Below, one piece after another: positions 12,101-24,100 of a stretch of DNA of 64,000 bases. The stretch is from Cylicocyclus nassatus (taxonomy: Eukaryota; Nematoda; Chromadorea; Rhabditida; Strongylidae), in contig CATQJL010000326.1 of assembly GCA_958299035.1 (NCBI GenBank), positions 1,626,232 to 1,690,231 of the forward strand, given 5' to 3'. Every line of letters starts with the position of its first letter. Position 1 is the first letter of the stretch. A model generated the notes under the pieces. It had not been told where the DNA came from. It saw nothing but the letters and a program-made list of their open reading frames with translations, and did no database searches. Position numbers and translations under genes: made by a program.

Positions 12101-15100
12101 AGATGCGCCTCGCCGAGCTGAGTTGAATGGTACTCTTATATATAGAATTCATAAATTTTGAATCAAGATAAGGTCTTTTTTTATAAAAAGTTAGGCGTTG
12201 CGCGACAAAGTTAGGTGACTTTGGCCGCTTTTCCGCTGACTTTTGCCGCGCGACGCGGCAAAAGTCACCTAACTTCGGCGGCGCCGCGTAAGTTAAGTGC
12301 CGCCGCCATTTTTTTTCACAAATTACGGGTGGTATTGTATGTTCTAACAATTCAATTTTAGACAAAGCTTGCACCACTAGATGACATAGAGACAGTTTTC
12401 CCTTCAGACCTCGTGCGAGGTAAGAATTAGAATAGTGAAACTAGATCCTAATAATTGGAAAGAGCATCAAAAATGGAAAATCATCATACTCATAGTAGGT
12501 TGTTTCTAAAGCTCAAAAAGCAAGGTTCAGTTTCCTGCATAAGCCCAATATGCGTATCAAATCTGCATTGTTTTTTAAGGCCCTTTGTTATAGAAATGAC
12601 TTCTGTAAAGGACAGGTAATGCGGCGTGAACGTAGTACAGCCCGTGTCAACCTTGTGTTCCCCTTTCCACCAGCCAAATCGCAACCCCAGAGCCTTGCGT
12701 CGCGTTCGCGCACGTAAGGCTGCCATTCAGATCTCGCCCCATTGATCGGGGTCACCGCGTTAGAACCTTACGGTGCGGACGCGTAGCTGCTACGGGAAAG
12801 GGAGCACATGGTTGACATCGATTGTGTCTAAATATGCGCAAAGAACGTCTATACTTTTAGACGCCGAAAATTGCGCATTAGTCTGTTCTGCAGCATAAAA
12901 AGCCTAGCTTACAATTCTCATATGAAATGTACAAGCCTAGACGATGTCAATCAAACTCACCTTTACGCGATCGTAATCGTGATTGAACAGCTGTACGCGA
13001 CGTAGGGACTGCAGCACTGGATCGTTTGCGCTGTCCAACATGTTGTGTGTGCAAATCGGAGGTAGAGTGTCACGCTAGTAAAGCAGAAAACGTATGGTAT
13101 TCTCAAATTTGCAATCTTTTCCTTTTTCTTTCTATATATACTTAGGGAAATGTAAAAAAGTAAGTCACAGTGGCCTTTTGACATGAGATAGGTATCTTCT
13201 GAAGACGCTGATTCCAAAACAGCCTCCCCTATGCAGAACAAGTCCGGAACGGGACTTGTGGGCATTCTTAATCATCAACCCCTACACTGTTTAGAATATA
13301 CGTGACGTGATCATGGAAATCCTTCGAATGCTTGTTAAAGGCAGTGTCTCGGCAAAATTGCGTTTTATAGTTTTCACCTTTTCGGAGCCTTCTCGCTGTG
13401 TTGAATCCGTATTTGGGCCTTTCAGCGCATGAAAATGGCGAAAATGAGCTTTCTCCGAAGCTTTCCAGGACCGCATTCAGTGGAAAATACGCGTAAGTGG
13501 GCGGGTACGAAGAAAGCGGGGCGGGAGAGGCTTCCATCGTATCTTCACTAAATGCGTACCAGAAAAACTTCGGAAAAAGCTCATTTTTGCCATTATCATG
13601 CGGTTAAAAGCGCTAAGATATGCGTTTATGGTGAAAAGGCTCCGAAAAGGTGAAAATCTGGAAAACGAAATTCTGCCGAGACGCTGCCTTTCAAGCACTC
13701 CAGCAAGCATTGAGGGAACAGAATTACATTAGGCATTGATAAACTATTCATCTATATAAATATGGGTTTATACAGTTTTGCCTACTTCCAGCGTTGTAAG
13801 ATTTTCGCAAATTAAAATTCGATGACTTTCGACCCAGATTCGTCCTACAGCTAAGAAAGGCTATTTTGGAATCAGCGTCTCAGGTGCATCAAATGAAACC
13901 TATCTCATGTCAAAAAACCATTGCGACTTCTGACACTTCCCCTTGTGAGTACAGAATCGCCGCACTGCATGCTGCGAGTAGTTTGTAATCGCAGCTATGA
14001 GCACAATAGGCTTCTCTTACCTCGCTACCACGCTGTCACACAACAAGCAAACACGTGCTCCCTCTCTCAAATCACTATTTCCTGCCATGTGTTCATACGT
14101 TCTCATTTTCAGGAATGCTTGTGGCAAGAATGCAAGCGAGCGCTGCTACGTAGCATCTGGCTGTAAACCCTTTGCTCGAAGTTTACGTGGGGAATGAGCT
14201 ACAGATGTGGTGCTGGAAAGGCCGCTCCTTCCGCCTTCAACATGGCTATTCGCAGTCAGTGATCTTACAAGGGTGCCAGAATGTTTCTTGTCTGTTTTTA
14301 CTTCTAGTAGAGCCACACCTTTAAACATGGCTGAGACATAAAAGCACGATTCTGCTCATGAACCATGCCCCTAACGCGCATCAACACCTTCTCGATTACT
14401 TGGAGTGTGCGGTAGCAGTAAAATTGGCATATGCTTTGCTCGGGAGGCGTGCAAGTGGTACCCAGACAACCGACTGCTGCCGCAGCCAGCCGCCGGAGCT
14501 GGCGTCAGCGCAGCCGCATATGGTAGAATAATTACGCTAGCCGTCTGATACCTCTCCGCCAAAAGGTTTCCTCGCATCTCGTCGCGTTGAGGTGCGATAT
14601 CAGCCTCAGGGATAGCGCGATATTATCAATAGTAGCAATATCTATATCATTTTAATCAGCAAAAAATTCCTAGTGTATTGATAAAATGAAAATAAACAAA
14701 TTTACACAGAGTAAAGTTTTCTAGAAGAAAATGGTCCAAAAATTCATTCTTAAAATGACCAGAAGGTGAAATAATTCAAAATTTAAAAAGTGTTTAGTTA
14801 TCAAAAATTTTGTTTTTTAAAATTCAAAAAAGAGGAGGACGGACGGTCCAAAGTGAGAAGAAAGGTTTGTTTTCCGTGTCAAAAATTGAGTAGGTTACTG
14901 ATGCTGATATAAAAGACAATAGAGTAGGTCACCAATGACCAAAATATCTGATCTATATAGCCTTCAACATGAGCCTCAGGCTCAACAAGCGTATGGGAAC
15001 GTGGAGAATTTATCGCTTCTTCAGATACTCCATGATTTGGCTCTATTAGAGGCGCCTATAGAACTCTGAAAAAAATTAATATTTTAGAATTCGTTGCCTC

Positions 15101-18100
15101 TGCCCTTCCAGTTGTACACTTCAACTAGTGAAGTTCCCCGAGGGGAACTTGAGGTAAGTGAACAAGGTGTTCATCCGGTCATCGTGTATGATAGAAGACA
15201 AGATCCATGTTTTTTGAGTCACAACTGCATACCTTTAGATAGACATAAGGACAAAGCTAACCGTGTAGCTTATGAGTTTTCCGGATCTTTTTGCTTGTCT
15301 ATACTTCTATTTTTGAGCAATTTTTAGAACTGTCAAAACACAAAAAACGATCCAAAATTGAAAAGATCAAAAGATCAATTGGTAATTATTGCATTATGAT
15401 GTTCAATTTTGTGACAAAAAAACTATTTAGTTTCATTTATTCACTTTTGTAGTTGTAATTGTCTGCCGGATTTTGGAGGTTTGTCGCTTGTATGTAGTTT
15501 TGTAAATGTTTGCATGGTTCTCAATAAACTAGGAATTTTTTGCTGTTTAAAATGATATAGATATTGATATATAAGATCGATATTATCGCGCTGTCCCTGA
15601 GGCTGATATCGCAGCTCTGCGTGACGAGGTGCGAAGAAATCTCTCGGCGGAGAATTTCAGGCTGCTGCGTAGTTCCTACCATATCCGGCTGCGCTGACGC
15701 CAGCCCTGGCGGCTGGCTGCGTCAGCAGTCGGCTGCCCGGGTACCACTTGCTACGCACCCGCTTTGCTCCCGCACCTCCATACTGTGCAGCATTCGTCTG
15801 AATTGCGTACGAATGGATCTGCTCAGCGCGAAGCCAAAACAATCATTTTGAGATTGGCAAAATTGTAAGTACAGCTGTATTGACACGTGGGCATTGATAA
15901 ATCGCGATACAAATGCACTTCCAACACAAATGTGCTCTGATCTTTCACTTACGGCTAAAAAGTATCTTCGCACAGCTCTATGTGAGTAATATACTTAGTT
16001 TCAGCGTTACACCTAAATAATTCATGGATGAGCGCCTTTCAAGAGGTTGCGACGGATTTTTCATCATGTAAAGTAACCAACGTCTCCGTGATGCTATGCT
16101 AACGATATGTTATGCGCATGAAGAAGAGGCTAATCTGAAGTAATCTGATGGCAGACTGTTACGATTGCTCTAAACTCTTGCACTCAACGGCTACGCATGC
16201 GACTTGAAATCACTCAACAAGAACGAATACTGTTTGTTGCCCTAAGCAGGCAAGTCCTCCTGGCAGTTCGAGGTACCTTGGATGCGCTCACAAACAAGTA
16301 CAGATTTGAACAATCACCCAACTTAGTTGCTCTCAACCTTCACATCAAAGCTTCACAGCACAGTATCTCATTCTTTGCTTGCAGTAGTAATAGACACTCA
16401 TTTGAAAAAGCCATGGTAGCATATTTCACTGTTTGTTAAGAAAATTTCACACAACCCTACCTTCTTCATAGCAATTACAAATGTGGGAAAAACAAATATG
16501 AATAGCGGATGATACCTTCGCCGCCAGGATACAACGCTTGAGTTGGACTTTTTCAGCTGGTAGGAGCAAGTCTTCTGGCTCGGGCACTTTTCCTCTGAAA
16601 AGAAGAAAAAGAAGTTAGCATAGATGACACTAGTTTTTGCTTGCGTAGCATATCACCACTAGCGACTCGTACTATTCTGTGACATCGAAGCTTTTGAGTG
16701 GAACAAATGCGATCCTTAGAGGAACTGCAGTCAGTGAGAGCTGCTCGAAGCGTGACCCCGCCGGCTTGTCGTCCTCAAACGGCGTCGGTTCCGCTTGAGA
16801 TTTGCCAGGATTGCCCTCGGACCTCATTTCTCACCCATCTCGTGAGATGAAGAAGTGCCTTTCGGCTTGGCGGCACGAGAGGTGAACGCGGCCAATAATT
16901 GTCCCATTAGGTTCATCTGTTAACCAATGCTCGGCTCAGTAAACAGTCGGTCGCGCGTAATTGAAGCCGTAAACTTCTGCGCAGATAACGATATACCAGA
17001 AACCATTCTCAACCAAACATCGCTTTTATGGCAGAGGGCTGCAAAAAGTCTGCGCTTACCTAACAGATGATTCAAACATGCGATTCGCAACGTTCTCCTT
17101 GATTTTGGCGATAGTGTCCTTAAGCTGCTTGCATACTGCTTGTCCTCGTAGCGAATCCACATTGAAAGAGTTCGCTGCGGCCGGATAGATGATGAATGCC
17201 ACAACGGTCACATCCTTGCAACGCGGGTCTTGAGAGATCTAAATGTTCCCAGTGGTAGCCAGTTCTTATGATGTATAGAACAAAGCAGTAATTTACTGAC
17301 TTTTTTACTTTCGCCTGTTATTATGCGCAAAATTAGCGCCCCCAATCACTCTCCCCTCTCCAAGGATCGCTGGACACAATGCGCGACAGTAGCTGAAAGC
17401 CGACACTGGGCAAATAAAGGACGAAGCCCGATGCTCGTTATTTTCTCTGGTTATAATTAGACAGCATTGCTCTTTCCTGTGAGAAATTAAATGTAGTAGT
17501 GGTTTCACGTTTGGCCAACAAAGCGAACGATTTATTTGTCAATGAGAACTGAGATCAAAATAAAACACTGGTCCAAGGAGAAACATATGAGAGTGAACCG
17601 ATGAAAAACCAACTTCAGATAAACCTAGAGGGCTCTTACGAGACTGCAAGGGGCGGCCGCACAAAAAATAGAGAATAAAACAGATAACAGCAGCTCTTGA
17701 ATTTTAAATATGTACAAAATCTGGAATATCCTACGTATGACCACACGCTATAACATTTCGTCCGGTAAACACTTATATACTGGCATTCAAGGTACCCATC
17801 ATTGCATTGGTTGTCGTAAAAGTGGAGCTTATATGCACAAACAAGATGAAAAGGTGCATATTATAGTATGATATGAAACGACATACGTAAATCACGAAAA
17901 GATGTGCACATAGCTATAACAGAGAGATCTGTGGAACAAAAAGCCATCATCATAACCATTCTACCGATGAACTCTCGGAGACCGCCGATGGTGACAATTC
18001 TTTAGGCTTCTCGATTAGATGAGAATGTGGCAAATCGGAAAAGGATAATGCTTTCCCAACCAGTGATGGCTCCTGGCGAGGAATCAATGTTGAAGGTCGA

Positions 18101-21100
18101 CGTTGCAAATCCAATAACGATGAACTTGTTGCAGGTGGAGGTGGCATGAGATGATCCAAATACGTAGAATCCAAAAACGTTGAGCTCCTGAGAAACGAGA
18201 TAATGGTATTTTGCGATAGAAAAGTAATACGTGTGTATTTGTGGTACATAGAAAAACAAGAATTTTGCAGAGATCCAAAACTGAAGTTACTATCATGCGC
18301 TTGATTTTCAAGGAGAATAGAATGCAATTTCAGAGCTGCCAAACGGGCTACAGATAATAATAATCAAGCATAAGTTCAGCAAAGCCCACCTCGATTGCAT
18401 CCGCGAGCGGGTGCGGAACGGGGACATCTTCAGCAGCGCGTTTCCCGTGTCGATGCCGGCTGTTCTCAGCTGAGTGCCGACGTGCTGTATATTCTTCCAG
18501 AGCGGCGTCAGGCCACTGGCCGAACTCGCGCCGTTCACGGTGATCGTGCTCGTCATCGGCAGCGACCTCACGCCGTTGCTGCATCGCCCGGACGAGTTGC
18601 GCAGGTTTCGATTGAGAAACGCATAGAATAACCAGTTGAACGCACTCTGCGCGTACGGAAGCGAATGCATCAGGTACATGATGAAGTATATGTTGTTCAC
18701 CGGTGCTTCGGTCCCCTCCGCTGCGTCTTCGTACTCTTCATCTGTGCCATTTCCAAACGTCACGGCCACATTTCTTTCGGCTTCTGTAAAACACAAAGCA
18801 TATCTCCACGGTGATTTCTTTATATATGGTTGCCTCTCATAGCAAGCGTGCACGTCATCTGATAAGACTCTGGAGGCCAAATAATCGTGCCAGAGCAACA
18901 AGCATAAAACAATGAACTAGCGAAGTCAAAGCCATAATGAAAACTCGCAAGCAGTAAAGGAAATGACAATCATTTCTCGCCGCAGCCTACATAGTTTTTC
19001 TTTCCCACGAATAAATCATTATTTGAGCTGTGAATCCTGCAAACAACGGCTCCAGGCTTTCATCCGGACCTCGGGCATTCATCTCATATTTCAAAAGCTC
19101 GTCTTAACTATTGCATGGAAGGGCCGATGGATTTTGGAGCAAAAACGCTGTTAGTGGAAAAGCTAGCTTTAGGAGCAGAATCATGCTCCTATCTTTGGCA
19201 AGATAAAACAGCGCTACACTCGAAATGAGCTATCATCGCATAAGTGTAAACCGGACAAAGCAAGACCGTCTCTCAGTATCCCACCAGCACGGCTACGACG
19301 AAAACATGAATTGCTTTTCAGTAGTTCACTCTCGATCAAAACATCTACCACTTTCGCAGGATTCTGAATAATTCATCTACAACAAGAGAGCAGAAAAGAG
19401 TGACAGCCGAAGATCCCGATGTTAAACGTCTCCTTCTCGTGCAACTTTTGTCCTAGTGCTTAAATATGAGCTTTTTTGAAATTGGAATTTCGTATACGAG
19501 TGCTAGTAGGGTATTTAGTATTACTAGAAAATGTGGGGGCACTCTATTTCGTACACAATTCCTAGCGCACTTCTTCAGAATCAACCCAAAAAATTGTAAA
19601 CAAAATCGCTCACCATTTGCTAAAGCCTGAATACGCATCGTCCAATACGGAGTCCAACAAATAAAGTAAAAAGCGACGACTAGCACAGAGCACTTGACCA
19701 CTCTAGACAGCGAGATGCTAGTTTTTCTCCCAACGGTTGAGAATCTCGTGTGCCGAAATAGCTTGACCAAGATCACAATATAGACAGAGAATATCAGTAG
19801 AAGTGGAGCGACGTAGCAGGTGAGCGTGTGAACGAGATCAAACCAGAGGTTCTCGCCCAAAGTACATTTTCTGTACTCCATGCCTTTAGAATCCGGCATA
19901 TCGGCGATTTTCGCATGCGCTGTTATTGGAGCTATGAAAAGCAAGGAAGCCATGATGCAGATAGACACCACAAAGACAGCGAACTTCGTCTGTCGCATCC
20001 AAACTAGAGCGGGTTTACAAACGGCTATGTATCGGTCTATCGAGAGAGCTGTGAGGATCATTGGCGACAGGGTCTTGTTGGTGCCCTCGCTGAACCAGAG
20101 CAGTTTACAGAGAGCAATCCCGAAAATGAACTCGTTTTCCTGCAGATCGGCGACCAGCATCGGCACCGGAATCAGCGATATAAGGTCGACCACGGACAAG
20201 AGCAACAGGTAGATGTAGGCTGAGCTCTGCGTGTTCGGCTTGACGATGCGCCCGCGATGTCCTGATGATCCGCAGCAGCCCAGCAACTGCGACGAGACCG
20301 TGATCAGCACCCAGATGTTGCCGAGCAGACCAGTTACTGCCAGCGCTGAATAGAGCACGATCAGTACGATAATGTTCAGGCCGACGTCCATGGCGAGCTG
20401 GCATCGCACTGTCAAGGAGGGCGGGGCTTAAGCTGAGCGCGCGCCCGAAAGGGTCACTCCTGGAGTATTTACGCCCCCGCTGCTGTTCCTGGATCCCGTC
20501 GAAGTGGCGGAGTCACGGTGGGCGCACTGAAAGACAATACTCTTCGGATGTGCATCTCAAATCACGGTACAGTACAAGTGCTCAATGTGCATTGGCCGGT
20601 TCGTGCTAAGACAAGGTGTACAAATACTTCGATGTGAAAACACAAACAGTCTTACGTTGGCGAGAAATGTAGGTGGTAGGGACAACTTGAGTTTGCTTTG
20701 AAAAAGGACGTCTATATGAGGCAGTTGAAAACAAGCAGCTGCAATGAATAGTAGACAAGCCCAAAATGGTGTAAATTTGAGTTCAAAAAGTTCAGCCTAC
20801 AGTACAACGGAGATACAAATTCACACCCCAGACCTATGGTGAAGATGTTACAACAAAGCCAGGTGGCATAAGAAGTGAGGTTGCTAATTCAAGCATAACA
20901 AGCCTGCAGCTGTGTTCGACGAACAGCAGAAAAAATCTTCACATATTCGCACCTCATTTATTCGCAAAAGTTGGATGGCAGGAGATTATGTGCGCAAGTA
21001 AAAGATTTTAGCCTAATTAGCTCTGTCAATGAGCTTTCCTGCGCAGAAAAGTGACTAAGAACGAATTAAGGAGTGGATGACGGAGTACTCTGAGATAAGC

Positions 21101-24100
21101 GCCGCCGCGGTAATCAACTTTTATCACCGAAGCGCAAAAGAATTCATCCGAGCAGACAAAGAGACCTCGGAGCGACTAACATTCAACAGTGGTCTTGGTC
21201 CGATTGTTTCACAAGAGATCACCTTGTTACATTAACACGTTGCATAAAACCACGTATGATATTAGTTCTATACGAAAAGAAGCACCGCGTTGTTTGTTTA
21301 AAGGGGAAGGCAGATTAGAAACTGGACGAAACGTTCTTTTTTTGGTGCTGTTGCGATGAGGCTGTACATACAAAGAATGAGGATGCTACAATGTTTTACT
21401 TGAGCTCGTCTGTAAAGAGATCAAAGTGAAGCATTTTTTGTGCCGAAGTCACAACTGCTGCTTATTCAGAATAGACCCTATGCGACACTAGTCCTTTTTC
21501 GCATAAGATCAGTGCAACTCAATAGCTCAACAGCTTTTTTGAATAACCAACGAAGCCTTCACCTTATGATGAAGCACAGAGAAACTCCACCCACGCGCAA
21601 GTGACCGGATGTAGGAGGACGGGTCACATGATGGCAACGGATACCCATGGGCGAATTAAAGCAGCCAGATCTCGAGCAAATATAGGCTTACAAATTCTTC
21701 ATCATCTAGGTATCTACTGCCTAGCATCATATATAAGCTTCAACTCCCCATACGCAAGTAATGTACTATTTGTCACTACAAGATAAAAACAGAAATGTGC
21801 TGCAACATGGAAAAATAAATGACTCCTGCGGATTAACCGAGTTACCCACGAGCAAAATACGATTTACTTTACAAGGTAAATACGTAATACCAAAAACCAC
21901 ACGGGAACTCTCTCAACTCTTTTTTCTCTCTGACTGCCATTTAATCCGAATCACAAACAACTTCGACAACGGCAACTACTATCATTTCAGACTTCCGAAA
22001 CATTGCGTAATGTTGCTTTTTACATGATCTATATTACAGCCAGTTTTCTCTATACATGACAGCAGGCGTTACTCTCAGTTTGAAGTCAGAAACCCATTTT
22101 TAACAGAGTGCATTGAGAAGTAGTGAGAGTGAAGTAAGAGTAAGAGCAAGATTGATCGTCAATAAATAATCGCATTGACATCTCAATATTATTCCCAGCT
22201 GCAGCTCAGTACTCAGAATCACGCTTCATTCTTACCACGATCATGAAACCCGAAACCGTTTGCCTACCCTATTGCACGAGAGGCTTATTATATTTGAGAT
22301 GGTCAAGCTTCCGCATTCATCCCTCAAGTCAACATGCTTGTGGATACATGTTCACCTCTGGGGATACACACTACGAAAAACAACGTTCAGACGCCGATGA
22401 CAAATAAACGTACAAATCTGTGTAATTGTACATATTTGCAGACTAACGAAAAGGATATGGTAGGCTTCAAATTATGTGGATCTAGCGTCAACATGCGATA
22501 ACAAAAAAGCACGGCGCTGTGATTTGGAGTGGGCGGGCACAGTGATTGCCGAGCAAGTGTTTTTGTATGAGAGGGTGTTTTTATTGAAAACCCGACTAAA
22601 CACAGGGATTTAGCTTGTTTCTGAGCGATCCAAACTATAATATGCGCTTACAACATGTATTTATAATGCCACATAACAGACGTGTGTGATTATTTCTCTT
22701 TACATACATATATCAGAATGAATAGAAAGAACAAGCGTCCACATTACACCGTCCTCTTTCCTCAAACTATTCAGATAGAAAGAGCAAGCTACACTGCAAT
22801 GCTGTCTAAGCGACTTGTGCAGAATACTCACTAAAAGGAAACCCTAATCAGCATGAGTTGGAGCTAAATGAACTACACATTGCGTGTAACTTATACGAAC
22901 TCACAAAGCTGTGCCACTTCTATGAGGAAGCGAAAGGGGATGGCACTGCACCTGGAGCAGTTGTCCAGGAAGGGGAAGGGGAGAGGAGCGGAGAGGGAGG
23001 GGTGGGGGGGGGGGAAGGTTTACAACTGTTATCAGCACCTTCACTGAGTTCTTGGCAGTCTGTGGCTGATAAACAAACAGTAAACAACGGCACACAAACA
23101 GAAAGTGGATAGATCTGCAGCAGTACTGCAAAGATCAAAAATAAAACACGCTGCCCCTCCCTTTTCCATTTACACCTGGGGCAGTATTCATCTCTCTTCC
23201 ACTCGCTGTGCGGGCCATTGTTAACGAGAGCCCGCACAGGCGAGAACACCCTTCCCGCGATTTATGAAAGACCCGACTCGTCGAGATGGAGAACTGCTAC
23301 CCGACTGCCGTGCCCGACCTGGAACTTGCCAGATCGGACCATATTCAATAGACAGGAGCCCGGTCACCAGCTTGGCTTCATATATCGCGGGCGCCAGTGC
23401 CCGCGCCCGTACGGGCTGTGACCTTTACGGGAACCCCTTCCCATACAGGAGATTGATAAATACCGCCCCTGTCCGAAACGTAACCAGTAATTGCCGAAAC
23501 CCGCCCGGCCGAAAATGACACTTCCCGCCTTCGCACGATCGCATCATGTTCATTGTGCATTCGTATGGATACGAGAACAAGTGCACTGCACATGCAACGA
23601 GCACGCAAAACGAAAAGACAGAAAAGAAAACAAGAAAAAAACTAATAAAACGCAACTCTGTCAAAAGAGGGGAAAAGCCTTTAGAGAATAACAGAAGCGA
23701 TCGGCTAGTTCAGCTGAACCAGCTCATTTACCGTCGTGAGCAGTGGCTCACCTAAGCAAACAATAAGCGCTTACGCTCTATGCAGCGTATTAATAGCTCG
23801 TCTTCATGCTAGTCACCTGCGTTTAGGCTGCGTTCATACTGATCCGGAAGTTTGGGAACAGTTTCAGCCCAGCGCTCGAATTTAGCGTTGTGCTAGAACT
23901 GTTCCCAAACTTCCGAATCAGTATGAACGCAGCATTACAGTATGCGCCAAAAGCAGAACGTTTTTTTTTGTTGATATAAATCTAAAACTAGCACTTGAAG
24001 CATAGGCTGTACAAGTTCATAAGGATATGTGGAAGGTGAGAGCGATAACACAAAGGACTATTACACCGTATGTTCTATCGCATTGGTGACAAAAATTAAG

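Noticed and set aside
13268..13710. Three overlapping minus-strand frames
   Set aside because: Lie wholly within the inverted-repeat element at 13165-13926 and mirror each other.
7121..15775. CRISPR-like array
   Set aside because: The repeats are single inverted pairs of hundreds to thousands of bases, not regularly spaced short repeats, and the genome is eukaryotic.
18308..18390. Read-through GPCR C-terminus ending in a hydrophobic stretch
   Set aside because: A GTGGGC donor at 18389 and an in-phase Ser/Pro-rich tail exon (17950-18187) fit a receptor tail better; the read-through is probably retained intron.
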